Shown piece after piece: positions 19,101-26,609 of a stretch of 64,000 nt of DNA; within the stretch, counting starts at the first letter, position 1, and every line of letters starts with the position of its first letter. The DNA is from Treponema berlinense. Lineage in GTDB: Bacteria > Spirochaetota > Spirochaetia > Treponematales > Treponemataceae. A program made the translations under genes and the position numbers. The notes below the pieces were generated by a model that was not told where the DNA came from, did no database searches, and was given only the letters and a program-made list of their open reading frames with translations. Location: contig NZ_FUXC01000003.1 of the NCBI RefSeq assembly GCF_900167025.1, positions 132,457 to 196,456 on the forward strand, read 5' to 3'.

Positions 19101-19863
19101 TTTTAATTCAATTCAAAATATGAATGATGACGTCAATTCAAAACTTCAGAAATTTAATAGCGAAAAAGTTAGAATTGATGGAATTGAAAAGAATTTTGCA
19201 AAACTTGTCGAATTGAGTTCGACAATGGATCAAAAAATCGAAGAACTAAATTCGACGAGCGACCAGCTCACTTCGATTCAACTTGACGTCAGAAAATTTC
19301 AGGAAACCCTCGGAGATATTTCCAACCGTTACGACCGTCTGGAAACAAAGGGCAGCCAAATCGAAGCAATTGCCGGAGAAGTTGATAAGACTTTTGACCA
19401 GCTCAAATCGCTGGAACTTCGTCTTAACGATGCAAATAGGCACGTAGACAGTTTCCCTCGACAGATTGAAGATGTTCAGAAAAATATTGACAGTCTTGTC
19501 AGCAACCGTTCAAAAATCAGCGATGCAGTTGAGCAATTGTCATCTTTACAGAATATCTTGACCGAAACCGAAGAACGTGTAAAACAGGTTCAGACAGGAC
19601 GTGAAGGAATTGCCCGTACAGAAACAAGGCTTCACACACTCGAAACTGAAATTGACCAAAAAATGAACCTCCTTCTTGAAATTACAAAACAGGATTTAAA
19701 AGAGAATCCAATGGAAAAAGAAGAGGGAATTTCGCTGGCGTTGAGAGAATCGGTAATTTCTTTGCACAGAAAGGGCTGGTCAAACGAAGAGATTGCCAAA
19801 CGGCTTAAGCGCAGTGTAGGCGAAATCGACCTTCTTGTCGAAGGCAACGGTTTTTTGAATTAA
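16099..19863 (+). CDS. Giant membrane-anchored coiled-coil protein (SpiroCoCo type)
   Basis: The 1,254-residue protein begins with a basic stretch and one membrane helix (LLAILISTAVAVAVVFVLHS). About 1,150 residues of almost unbroken coiled coil follow, rich in Glu, Lys, Gln and Ser. The last 35 residues resemble a small helix-turn-helix (GWSNEEIAKRLKRSVGEIDLLV), as found at the end of some bacterial coiled-coil proteins. Treponemes carry such proteins, annotated as SpiroCoCo family. A structural or cell-shape role is inferred only from shape. TTG 16099 gives the basic N-terminus but lacks a Shine-Dalgarno. ATG 16153, preceded by GGGTGGG, is an alternative that would start inside the membrane anchor. 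Confidence 0.8.
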   Translation: MSIKTFKIKKKSVFGWVKMTLLAILISTAVAVAVVFVLHSLDRENNSMNKVKHYADSRINQLDEYFKEQTSKLNGLSAEWDAHHTSAAAAVKRIEKQIADFQNISQNFDGQFDAVTNIAKKVDAYGKAIHELMEMTDRVEENLQAVKKESVIVEKLNAKIESGKKSVEDLEKKIPQIITEFRTKNNDSLKVLGADMLTKFNDKASQIEKNVQAASAHSEQILDKIEKGIKSAYDNAAQKAQNLEDAAFKKLAEQAKVRADSFIKSVNERTEELSKQQTLKISEIQKSLEQRNSAFVASINEKTEILEGEFRKKTGEFSSSLSVKTENLSKSLESKVAALENLFQQQVASFDEQIKTFAQNTSQTVEEIKSESESNEKNLKNLREIFEKQTSEIRSRYGNLYEKSVTDADEKEQAAFVRFQEIAEKHLNTYKATVEEKINAIEKNVNSRVSALNQELNAAVEQIQKSMSDSQTGAAATAQTIKNAAEEANEKLKGFQSQADEKIASINKMLSDTMTRISSAYDVKQTELLANVDKQLEEYRNNMEYRFNKLQTTASDIDTLENNLRTALERTQNSVVSDFNQFSKAQKDQQSQFESAIKRNNEEITSQIENLEKNLDSIKATASDNVSATLADFEVKFGDDLKKRGDSITEDLNSWKNSMDSKLAVLSSEYESSRREIENQHNEELKNQLSEISAKNQSQLQNVQIGIENSVQSLRARIDEIDQSVKNYTEESRTKLHEATEGQGNFVKTSLDAYAQRMDGQLEKAEKDIQSRLMELAETVKAHADTNQNGIDAMLGEFNVWRGQLKNQFDQAKTMFSDQLNGVKESSEQKISAFKDDLNQNIESFRTETKNEQLELSQTIENLKKDVEDSISSYKERSESIVAQMNKSYEDMLNETQRRVKEQSADSEKVLRELRTKIQEANEANDTHQAELVMRMQNDAADLQTRMSEIDREVKAFSTQMQVYQKADQLKAQLESELDELKNEITRVENFQTTVNELSASFNSIQNMNDDVNSKLQKFNSEKVRIDGIEKNFAKLVELSSTMDQKIEELNSTSDQLTSIQLDVRKFQETLGDISNRYDRLETKGSQIEAIAGEVDKTFDQLKSLELRLNDANRHVDSFPRQIEDVQKNIDSLVSNRSKISDAVEQLSSLQNILTETEERVKQVQTGREGIARTETRLHTLETEIDQKMNLLLEITKQDLKENPMEKEEGISLALRESVISLHRKGWSNEEIAKRLKRSVGEIDLLVEGNGFLN

Positions 19864-19890
19864 AAAATATTACTTAAAAGGTGAATTTAT

Positions 19891-19920
19891 AGCGGACACA
19901 AAAAAGTGCCCGCTTTTTTT
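19891..19920 (+). terminator. Intrinsic terminator after the coiled-coil gene
   Basis: AGCGGaCAC pairs with GTGcCCGCT (one mismatch) around a six-A loop, followed by seven T. It separates this transcript from the convergent ispDF gene. Confidence 0.85.
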
Positions 19921-19953
19921 ATTACAGCCCGTAAGAGCGGTGCAGAATCCAGA

Positions 19954-21216
19954 TTATTTAGAAAGAAGGCAGGTAGCCCAGACTTCTACGGCTCGGCTTT
20001 GTCCTACATCTCCCAGTTTTTCTCCTGTTTTTGCTTTTACAAAAACTTGATTTTTTTTAACCTGGAGAATTTTTGCAATCGAATCGATAACTTCCTGTCT
20101 GCGTGGGAGAAATTTTGGTTTTTCGAGGGCAATTACACAGTCAAGATTTTCGAGTTTCCATCCTTCCTGCGTAATTTTATTCCAAACAGTTCCTAAAAGC
20201 ATTCTTGAATCCGCGTCTTTCCATTTTGGATCGCTCGGAGGAAAAAAAGAACCAATGTCGCCCATTCCGCAGGCTCCAAGGAGAGCGTCTGTAATTGCGT
20301 GCAAAAGAACGTCGCCGTCAGAATGTCCGTCTTCGCCAAGTTCGCTGTCAAATTTTATGCCGCCAAGCATAAGAGCGCGCCCGGCAACAAGCGCATGTTT
20401 GTCGTAGCCAAGACCTGTCCGAATCATTTTGTTTCCTTTGTTTGTTTCGTTTGATTTTTTTGCATTTATTTCCGGCTCTGTAAAAAAATCTTCTCTATAT
20501 GTAATTTTTTTATTTTTAATGTCACCGTCTATGATTTTTACCTTTCCTTCAGGAACAAATAAATCCCAAATCTCAGTGTCGTCTGTGTATTCTTTTTTTG
20601 TTTTTTGGGCTTTTTTGTGCGCTTCGACAAGTTCATTCAGCATAAAAACCTGCGGAGTTTGAACAGCCGTTAATTGACTTCGTACCAAATGCCTTTTTAT
20701 AAAGCCATTTTTATCGATTTCGTTCTGAGTGTCTGTAGGTTGAATTCCTGGAGCAGAGGCGCTGTATTTTTGAACTGCGGCAAAAGTTGAATTGATTATT
20801 TTTTCTGAAACAAAAGGCCGTGCGCCGTCGTGTATAAATACAACTGGGTTTGAATTTGGAAAATTCGCTTTTATTTTCAGCAGGGCGTTAAAAACGCTGG
20901 ACTGTCTGCTTGCTCCTCCTGGAACAAAAATAAATTCCGTATTGTTTGCAATTTTATTAAACTCTTTATCTTCAAAAAGAGCGTTTTTGCATTTTTCTTC
21001 TGCGGATTTTAAAAGTTCCGGATTTTCTTGATTTGGAAAAGTTACAGCCACAACAGAAAATGGCAAAGTTCTTAAAAAAGCCTTTACAGCGGTAGAAAGT
21101 ACGGTTCCAGATTCAAGAGGAAGATATTCTTTTTTTATGCCGCCCATTCGGCTTGAAGAACCGGCAGCAACAACAATCAGTGCCAGTTCTTCGTTTGAGC
21201 GGTTAGTCTTCGTCAT
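19954..21216 (-). CDS. ispDF: Bifunctional IspD-IspF, MEP isoprenoid pathway
   Basis: The 420-residue fusion has an IspD part (2-C-methyl-D-erythritol 4-phosphate cytidylyltransferase) with LIVVAAGSSSRMGG near residue 12 and FIHDGARPF. Its IspF part (2,4-cyclodiphosphate synthase) starts near residue 264 with RTGLGYDKHAL and has GHSDGDVLLHAITDALLGA. They catalyse steps 3 and 5 of the MEP pathway in the cytosol. A polar linker rich in Lys/Asn separates them. Longer reading from 21276 would overlap the carD end and adds a low-complexity Thr-rich stretch, so I chose ATG 21216. It overlaps carD by 14 nt and is probably translated by coupling, since GGAG lies almost against the start. Confidence 0.9.
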   Translation of the reverse strand: MTKTNRSNEELALIVVAAGSSSRMGGIKKEYLPLESGTVLSTAVKAFLRTLPFSVVAVTFPNQENPELLKSAEEKCKNALFEDKEFNKIANNTEFIFVPGGASRQSSVFNALLKIKANFPNSNPVVFIHDGARPFVSEKIINSTFAAVQKYSASAPGIQPTDTQNEIDKNGFIKRHLVRSQLTAVQTPQVFMLNELVEAHKKAQKTKKEYTDDTEIWDLFVPEGKVKIIDGDIKNKKITYREDFFTEPEINAKKSNETNKGNKMIRTGLGYDKHALVAGRALMLGGIKFDSELGEDGHSDGDVLLHAITDALLGACGMGDIGSFFPPSDPKWKDADSRMLLGTVWNKITQEGWKLENLDCVIALEKPKFLPRRQEVIDSIAKILQVKKNQVFVKAKTGEKLGDVGQSRAVEVWATCLLSK

Positions 21217-21865
21217 CATCTCCGTTGTCGTCTGAATCAGAATTGTCAGATTCGTCGGAATCGTCAGAGTCATCATCGTCGTTCATAGAACTTGAAGAGC
21301 CTCCGAGTTCATCGCCAAATTCGTCGTCGTCATCGTCGTCGTCAATCTGAATCGCTTTCTTTTCGTGAAGAGCATTTAGCGGTTCGAGTTTTGCATGGAG
21401 CATAGATTCAACTTCTTTTGATGAAATTCCAAGCGCAATTGCAATTTCGTCTGCCAAAAGCTTGCGTGCGGTATCGTAAAGTTTGCGTTCCTGAATCGGC
21501 AATTCTTTTACCTTTGAGCGGTGATAAAGAGTGCGGACAATATTTGTAATATCTTCAATGCTTCCTTTTTTGAGGAGGTTCAAGTTGTCCTGATAGCGCT
21601 GTTTCCAGTCAGAAGTGACAGATTCTACCGGCTGACCTAAAAGTTCAAGTGATTTTTGAGCATCGTCAGCAGAAACAATTTTTCTAAGTCCAAGTTTTTC
21701 AGAATTTGCAACCGGAACCATTACAATCATATCCGAAACTTCAAGATAAATTCTGTAATACTGAACGGTCGAGTCGCCGTTTTTTCTTTCAAAAATTTCT
21801 TTGATTTCACCAACACCCTGTGAAGGGTAAACTATTTTTTCATTAAGAGAAAATTGTGTACTCAT
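21203..21865 (-). CDS. carD: CarD-family RNA polymerase-binding regulator with acidic tail
   Basis: The 220-residue protein starts with the CarD/CdnL/TRCF RNA-polymerase interaction domain (EKIVYPSQGVGEIKEI, IVMVPVANSEKLGLRK) and continues with the helical DNA-binding half to about residue 165. In characterised bacteria CarD binds the polymerase beta subunit and stabilises open promoters. The last 50 residues are almost only Asp, Ser, Glu and Asn, an intrinsically disordered acidic tail. The gene leads ispDF with a 14-nt overlap. The upstream -10 box suggests a leaderless or nearly leaderless mRNA. Confidence 0.9.
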   Translation of the reverse strand: MSTQFSLNEKIVYPSQGVGEIKEIFERKNGDSTVQYYRIYLEVSDMIVMVPVANSEKLGLRKIVSADDAQKSLELLGQPVESVTSDWKQRYQDNLNLLKKGSIEDITNIVRTLYHRSKVKELPIQERKLYDTARKLLADEIAIALGISSKEVESMLHAKLEPLNALHEKKAIQIDDDDDDDEFGDELGGSSSSMNDDDDSDDSDESDNSDSDDNGDDDED

Positions 21866-21873
21866 AGTAAACT

Positions 21874-21879
21874 ATTATA
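21874..21879 (-). promoter_or_regulatory. -10 box of carD
   Basis: A perfect TATAAT on the minus strand lies 8 bp before the carD ATG. With the usual 6-8 bp from -10 to the first transcribed base, the mRNA would start within two bases of the ATG. There is no Shine-Dalgarno. The -35 region (TTCCAT-like) is poor. Confidence 0.55.
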
Positions 21880-22034
21880 TCACAAAATTTTATAAAATGG
21901 AACATCAAAAAAAATCAGTTTTTGGCAAAACTCAACTCAAAACTCCTTCGTGATTGTGATTTTTTTTCAAAACTTGTAAAATACTTGAATATCTCTAAAA
22001 AAAATCAGTTTTGTTATTTTATTCAGGAACAGTT

Positions 22035-23063
22035 ATGGTTATTGAATTAAAAAATCTTGATAAGGTTTACAGTGGAGAGAATTCGCCTGCGGTTCATGCC
22101 GTAAACAAGGTGAATCTTCTCATTCCTTCAAATCAGATATTTGGAATTATAGGAAAATCAGGCGCCGGAAAATCAACATTGGTTCGTTTAATAAGTCTTT
22201 TGGAAAAGCCTGATTCTGGAGAAGTCTGGTACGACAACGAAAGAGTGGATAATCTTTCGCCAAAAGAACTGATTGCCCGCCGCCGAAGAATTGGAATGAT
22301 TTTTCAGAATTTCAATCTGTTTTCGAGCCGCACAGCCGAACAAAATATCGCTTATCCTTTGGAAATCTGTGGAACACCAAAATCAGAAATAAAAAAACGG
22401 ACCGCAGAACTTTTGGAGCTGGTTGGGCTTTCAGACCGTGCAAAATCGCCTGTAAGCAAGCTTTCTGGCGGACAAAAACAGAGAATTGCGATTGCACGCG
22501 CGCTTGCGAATAATCCAAGCATTCTTTTTTGCGACGAGGCAACTTCCGCCCTCGATCCGCAGACCACTCATCAAATATTAAACTTAATCCGCGAAATTCA
22601 GAAAAAAATGAATCTCACGGTTGTTATGATTACTCATCAAATGGAAGTTGTGCGGGACGCCTGTTCACAAGTTGCAGTTGTGCACGAAGGACAGGTTGTT
22701 GAGCAGGGCAGCGTGGAAGAAATTTTTATAAGACCAAAAACGGATGTTACAAAGGACTTCCTTTCAAGAATTTCTGCTCAACAGGAAGAAAACAAAAAAG
22801 AATTTGTCCGCTGGAGCCTAGACGGCGGTCAGTACGAGCTTCATTTTATCGGCGACAAAACCGATTCCACAACACTTTCTCAGCTGGCAAAAAATTTCAA
22901 CATTGATTTTAACGTGCGTGCTGGAGGAATCCAGTCGGTTCAGGGCAAAAAAGTCGGAAAAATGCTGGTCGATTTTATTGGCGAAGAATCAGAAATCAGC
23001 CGTGCAATAGAATATCTTAATAAAAACGGAATCGAGGTAGAAAAAAATGGCTCAAATATTTGA
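22035..23063 (+). CDS. metN: Methionine ABC transporter ATP-binding protein
   Basis: This 342-residue ABC ATPase has Walker A (GKSGAGKST), the signature LSGGQKQRIAIARAL and Walker B (ILFCDEATSALDP). It has the C-terminal NIL (ACT-like) domain from about residue 260 that in MetN binds methionine and inhibits transport. The NIL domain makes MetN more likely than a generic amino-acid ATPase. ATG 22035 has AGGA 6 nt upstream; the longer TTG frame at 22011 lacks one. It overlaps metI by 17 nt. The substrate-binding MetQ is not nearby. I see no S-box riboswitch in the 170 bp upstream. Confidence 0.88.
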   Translation: MVIELKNLDKVYSGENSPAVHAVNKVNLLIPSNQIFGIIGKSGAGKSTLVRLISLLEKPDSGEVWYDNERVDNLSPKELIARRRRIGMIFQNFNLFSSRTAEQNIAYPLEICGTPKSEIKKRTAELLELVGLSDRAKSPVSKLSGGQKQRIAIARALANNPSILFCDEATSALDPQTTHQILNLIREIQKKMNLTVVMITHQMEVVRDACSQVAVVHEGQVVEQGSVEEIFIRPKTDVTKDFLSRISAQQEENKKEFVRWSLDGGQYELHFIGDKTDSTTLSQLAKNFNIDFNVRAGGIQSVQGKKVGKMLVDFIGEESEISRAIEYLNKNGIEVEKNGSNI

Positions 23064-23700
23064 ATTAGTTGGAATTTCAACTCTCCAGACCCTGCAAATG
23101 GTGTTTTTTTCGACACTTTTTGCCGTTATAATTGGTTTTCCGCTCGGAATTCTGCTTTTTATAACAAGTTCGACAGGAATTATGCCAAAACCTCTCTTTA
23201 ATATGGTTTTAAGCCGCATAATCGATGTTTTGCGCTCTTTCCCTTTTGTAATTTTAATGATTGTCCTTCTTCCGTTTACGCGTTTTGTTCTAGGAACCGC
23301 AATTGGAACTTCTGCAACGATTATGCCTCTAAGTCTTGCTGCCGCACCTTTTGTTGCCCGTGTAATCGAAACCGCGCTTATCGAAATTGATCCTGGCGTA
23401 ATTACCGCGGCACGGGCAATGGGCTCAACAAACTGGCAGATTATCCGAAAAGTTTTAGTGCCGGAAGTTTTGCCGTCGGTAGTCAGCGGAATTACACTTA
23501 CAATCATCAATTTGATTTCATATTCAGCAATGGCTGGAACCTTGGGCGGCGGTGGTCTTGGCGACCTTGCAATTCGTTACGGGTATCAGCGCTTTAGGAC
23601 AGACATAATGCTCGCTTCCGTAGTTGTAATAATTTTGCTGGTTGCTTTGATTCAGTTTGCAGGAACAAAACTTTCAGAAAGAATTCTTAAAAAAAGATAA
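23047..23700 (+). CDS. metI: Methionine ABC transporter permease
   Basis: The 217-residue membrane protein has five predicted helices and the permease coupling loop (ALIEIDPGVITAARAMGSTNWQI), followed by LPSVVSGITLTIINL and GGGGLGDLA, all typical of MetI. It forms the channel energised by MetN, whose gene it overlaps by 17 nt. Confidence 0.88.
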   Translation: MAQIFELVGISTLQTLQMVFFSTLFAVIIGFPLGILLFITSSTGIMPKPLFNMVLSRIIDVLRSFPFVILMIVLLPFTRFVLGTAIGTSATIMPLSLAAAPFVARVIETALIEIDPGVITAARAMGSTNWQIIRKVLVPEVLPSVVSGITLTIINLISYSAMAGTLGGGGLGDLAIRYGYQRFRTDIMLASVVVIILLVALIQFAGTKLSERILKKR

Positions 23701-23715
23701 AAAAATAGAAAAAAG

Positions 23716-23810
23716 GGCGCCACCCGCTTTCGCGGGTCGGAGTACTACAGGCTCGGTAACCCTCGGTGCCTTGCACCGGCTTTGCCGCCTTCCGTGTTCC
23801 TGGCGCATTG
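23716..23810. repeat. GC-rich hairpin island after metI
   Basis: A GC-rich stretch begins GGGCGCCACCCGC, contains hairpin ACCCGC/GCGGGT and GGTGCCTTGCACC, and ends CTGGCGCATTGC. It lies between the convergent metI and the 508-residue gene. Composition and the closing GGCGCATTG-like motif connect it to the other islands. No T tract marks it as a terminator. Confidence 0.5.
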
Positions 23811-23814
23811 CAGT

Positions 23815-25341
23815 TTATTGCAGTTCATTTTGCATCAACTGAACAAAAAGATATATTTTTTTGTAAACTTCTACACCAAGCTGGTTAATCGGATGCTCTG
23901 CAAAACGATCCAGTTCTTTCCAGTTCATAACGATTTCGCCTTTCGGCTTCTGATGGTCTTCGATTACAGACTTTAAAATCTTCGCAAAATTGATCATGGA
24001 TTTTGTCGTGTTTACAAGATACTCTCTTGCCAAAGAGTTTATGTCTCGCAAAGTTGTTTTGATAATGTTATTTGCCTCTCTGTCGCGGTCTGCCCGTGGC
24101 AAAAGTGTCTTTATTTTTATTCCGATTTCGGCTTCTTCGTTTAATTTTCCGTCAAACTGCGTAATTTCATCGCTTGCTTCAAACATCTGGTGGTAATTAT
24201 TGCTCATTTCTGTGGAAAGTTCCGGCAAAGTCCATTTTCCGCGGATTAAAACAAGGTCCGCATATTCCCGCACATCGCGCTTTACAAATTCAACAAGAAA
24301 GGCTTTTAAATAATTCAAAGGCTTTGCATATTCAAAGCTTCCAAGATTTTTTCGTTCAAGCGGAGCGCTTCCAGCTTCTGTATAATTTTTTAAAATAACA
24401 ATCGAATCTGTGTTGAAAATTTGCACCAAAAGACTGTCAATTTTTGAATTTTTCTGCTCGTTTTCAAGTTTTTTTATAGTGTTTGCGGTCTGATTTTTTG
24501 TTGATTCGATAAAGGATTCAACTATGTGCTCCTGTTTTACGGCAGAGTCTGTCACATACGCCGGGTTTTTTGTCGTAAGTTCAATCATCATGTTAAAAAC
24601 GCGTGTATCCCGCAGTTGCCTTAACTTTTGTACGATTTTGTTCCATTGATTTGGCTTGACAAGTTCAACTCCACGCGTGGTTTTAAACATTGCCATTAAA
24701 TCGTCCCATTCTTCGTTCAACGGCAACGAATTTAAAATTTCTGCAAAGTTTTTAAGGTCTTCGGCAATGTAAGCGCCTTCGATTGATTCAAGTTTTGGAG
24801 CACGGTTAAATTCACCTTCTCTCAACGTTGAATCGAATTTTTTTAACAGAAAATAAAAGTCGTAAAGACAAAAGGATTTAAATCCGACGAGTTTTGTGTA
24901 AAGAGAATCAATCGAATTTATTTTGTCAGAGTCAAATTCTCCCAGAAAATTTTCAAGATCCTGTTTTAATTTTACCTTTAACTTTTCAAACGGCACATTT
25001 TTTGAAAAAGCCAAGATCGATTCTTCCGAAAAATTTTCCGATAGTTTTTTTTGGGATTCTGTCAGAGAAAAATCAATTACAATATTTTTGTAAAAGTTAG
25101 GATTCGGCTGATTTTGAAAAAATAACTGGGCTGGAGAAATTATCTTGTAAATATCGTAGAAAAATTTTCCGAACTGAGGAAGAACCTGGTCGGAACCAGC
25201 CTTGTAAAATTTATAACCTGAACGCGAAAGGTTTTTTGCAATAATTTTTAATTGTCTGTTTTTTTCGGCTTCCGGATCGTTGCCACCAAAAATCGAAGAA
25301 ATGAGTTTTTGGAAAAAAGACAGTCCTGAATTCTTTGTCAT
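23815..25341 (-). CDS. Conserved spirochaete protein of unknown function (possibly DUF5312 type)
   Basis: This 508-residue, mostly helical, soluble protein has no signal peptide and no membrane segment. The start (SFFQKLISSIFGG) may form an amphipathic helix. It recalls the treponemal DUF5312 proteins, but I cannot confirm this without a profile search. No catalytic motif is visible. It has its own strong promoter and probably no mRNA leader. Confidence 0.55.
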   Translation of the reverse strand: MTKNSGLSFFQKLISSIFGGNDPEAEKNRQLKIIAKNLSRSGYKFYKAGSDQVLPQFGKFFYDIYKIISPAQLFFQNQPNPNFYKNIVIDFSLTESQKKLSENFSEESILAFSKNVPFEKLKVKLKQDLENFLGEFDSDKINSIDSLYTKLVGFKSFCLYDFYFLLKKFDSTLREGEFNRAPKLESIEGAYIAEDLKNFAEILNSLPLNEEWDDLMAMFKTTRGVELVKPNQWNKIVQKLRQLRDTRVFNMMIELTTKNPAYVTDSAVKQEHIVESFIESTKNQTANTIKKLENEQKNSKIDSLLVQIFNTDSIVILKNYTEAGSAPLERKNLGSFEYAKPLNYLKAFLVEFVKRDVREYADLVLIRGKWTLPELSTEMSNNYHQMFEASDEITQFDGKLNEEAEIGIKIKTLLPRADRDREANNIIKTTLRDINSLAREYLVNTTKSMINFAKILKSVIEDHQKPKGEIVMNWKELDRFAEHPINQLGVEVYKKIYLFVQLMQNELQ

Positions 25342-25347
25342 ACTTTA

Positions 25348-25376
25348 AATATGAATAAATCAAGGTTATATGTCAA
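25348..25376 (-). promoter_or_regulatory. Strong promoter with -10 six bases from the ATG
   Basis: On the minus strand TTGACA (25371-25376), a 17-bp spacer and CATATT (25348-25353) precede the ATG at 25341 by 6 bp. Transcription would start at the ATG itself. Confidence 0.75.
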
Positions 25377-25400
25377 GTTGCTTCAATAAAATAAACTTGT

Positions 25401-26207
25401 CTAGCCAATCGTGTATTGGATGAGCAGAAGGCGCAGAAGCTCACGGTTTTTTACGCCAAAAAGTTTATAAAGGTACTGCATTTCTTTTTTTATTGTTGAT
25501 TCGCTTGTAATAAGTTCTTCTGCGATTTTCTTAAAATTGAAGTTAGTACTTAGCGTGTAATGGATGCACGAAATCTGTCTTTCTGAAAGTCCCATTTCTT
25601 TTAAATTGAGCACAGAACCTTTTGGCGGCAATGTGATTTCTGGAGCAAGCCCCGGAACATCAACATCCTTAAAAAGAAAACTGAGCCGTTCTTGCAGCAT
25701 AAAATACAAAAGAAAGTAGCATCCCATTTCAAAAGAAGAAAAGGCAACGTAATAAATTATGTCTGTAAGGGAATGTCTGTATTCTAAAGAAATCATGCTT
25801 ATAAGAATTAGCGCCGCGACTGCGAATTTTATCTTAAAGTGCGATTTTGCATATCCGCCGGCACAAAAAAATGCAAAAAAGTTGATGTAAAGTGTAATTC
25901 CTACAACTGGAAAACCTGTAAAAATAAGGTTTACTGTTTCGAGCAAATACAGGAAGAACAAAAACCAAACTTGATTAGGTATAAAAAGATAAACGATTGT
26001 AGCTACAAGAGTAAAAATATTGACTGCAGGAACTAATATGTTTGTGTAAGGATAAAAAAAAGACTCGGTAAATGGAGGATGGTCTACTCCCTGATAAAAA
26101 TTGTTGAATGTTCCAATGGCTGCAAAAATCATGCCGAGAATATCGAGAATTTTATAAGGTTTTAATTCTTTTTTTGTATAAGTCCGCACATTTTTATTAT
26201 AAAGCAT
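25401..26207 (-). CDS. Membrane-bound LuxR-type transcription regulator
   Basis: The 268-residue protein has about six to seven hydrophobic segments in residues 20-175 (e.g. FFLYLLETVNLIFTGFPVVG, CYFLLYFMLQ). A C-terminal LuxR-type helix-turn-helix follows (GLSERQISCIHYTLSTNFNF, AEELITSESTIKKEMQYLY). It probably senses a membrane or external signal and binds DNA while anchored in the membrane. The divergent region upstream carries a 14-bp direct repeat, a possible binding site. The target genes are unknown. The superoxide reductase, the candidate small RNA and the TRAP operon lie near. Confidence 0.75.
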   Translation of the reverse strand: MLYNKNVRTYTKKELKPYKILDILGMIFAAIGTFNNFYQGVDHPPFTESFFYPYTNILVPAVNIFTLVATIVYLFIPNQVWFLFFLYLLETVNLIFTGFPVVGITLYINFFAFFCAGGYAKSHFKIKFAVAALILISMISLEYRHSLTDIIYYVAFSSFEMGCYFLLYFMLQERLSFLFKDVDVPGLAPEITLPPKGSVLNLKEMGLSERQISCIHYTLSTNFNFKKIAEELITSESTIKKEMQYLYKLFGVKNRELLRLLLIQYTIG

Positions 26208-26251
26208 ACGGAAAAAAAACTCAAATATTTCGGCTTTTTATTCAATATAAT

Positions 26252-26286
26252 GGTATCTTTGGATATTTTTCGGGTATCTTTGGATA
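26252..26286. promoter_or_regulatory. 14-bp direct repeat, two turns apart
   Basis: GGTATCTTTGGATA occurs at 26252-26265 and 26273-26286, spaced exactly 21 bp, i.e. on the same face of the helix. It lies upstream of both the LuxR-type gene (minus) and the promoter of the candidate small RNA (plus). This is the arrangement expected for a pair of binding sites for a dimeric or tandem regulator. Confidence 0.6.
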
Positions 26287-26313
26287 AATCGCACAAAACA
26301 CGGGTCCTAAAAG

Positions 26314-26342
26314 TTCATTTTTTTGTAACGGTTTGTTATACT
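26314..26342 (+). promoter_or_regulatory. Candidate promoter of a small RNA
   Basis: TTCATT (26314-26319), a 17-bp spacer and TATACT (26337-26342) are followed by a non-coding stretch that ends in an intrinsic terminator at 26485-26519. The -35 is poor and the -10 is good. Confidence 0.45.
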
Positions 26343-26348
26343 TCTTAG

Positions 26349-26519
26349 TGTAAGGTTACTTGATTTGTTTTACAGCAAGCAAAGTTCGGAGAAGAGATGT
26401 AAAAAAGTTTCGGAGGAGAAGTTTTTTTCGTAATTGACAACAGATTGGCTTTTGTGTGTGGAGTTTTTTCAATCTTAAGTCGTGTAAGGTTTCTGTGTAT
26501 GCGGAAACCTTATTTTTTT
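26349..26519 (+). ncRNA. Candidate small RNA of about 170 nt
   Basis: Between the promoter-like sequence and a clear terminator there is no credible + strand ORF, and no + strand gene follows before 27187. The sequence repeats GTGTAAGGTT at its 5' end (26348-26357) and within the terminator 5' arm (26482-26491). Either copy could pair with AACCTTA in the terminator 3' arm, so two structures exclude each other. It also contains GGAGAAGAG followed by an ATG-TAA start-stop pair near 26398. I do not recognise a known RNA family. Confidence 0.4.
26485..26519 (+). terminator. Intrinsic terminator of the candidate small RNA
   Basis: TAAGGTTTC (26485-26493) and GAAACCTTA (26504-26512) form a perfect 9-bp stem, followed by seven T. 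Confidence 0.8.
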
Positions 26520-26540
26520 ATAGGCACCTTTTTTTACATA

Positions 26541-26589
26541 AAAAAAAACTGCCCGGAAAAGCAATTAACGCTTTGTTTCCGGACAGTTT
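26541..26589 (-). terminator. Terminator of the superoxide reductase gene
   Basis: AAACTGcCCGGAAA (26546-26559) pairs with TTTCCGGaCAGTTT (26576-26589) with one mismatch. Read on the minus strand it is followed by nine T. It lies 21 bp after the superoxide reductase stop codon. Confidence 0.85.
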
Positions 26590-26609
26590 GTTTGAAACAA
26601 AAATCAAAA

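Noticed and set aside
21880-22034. SAM riboswitch upstream of metN
   Set aside because: I looked for S-box core elements (k-turn, GAGGGA, pseudoknot partners) and found only AT-rich sequence with no matching stems.
26349-26519. 6S RNA or tmRNA identity for the candidate small RNA
   Set aside because: There is no long rod with a central bubble and no Ala-tRNA-like ends or tag ORF, so I kept it as an unclassified candidate.
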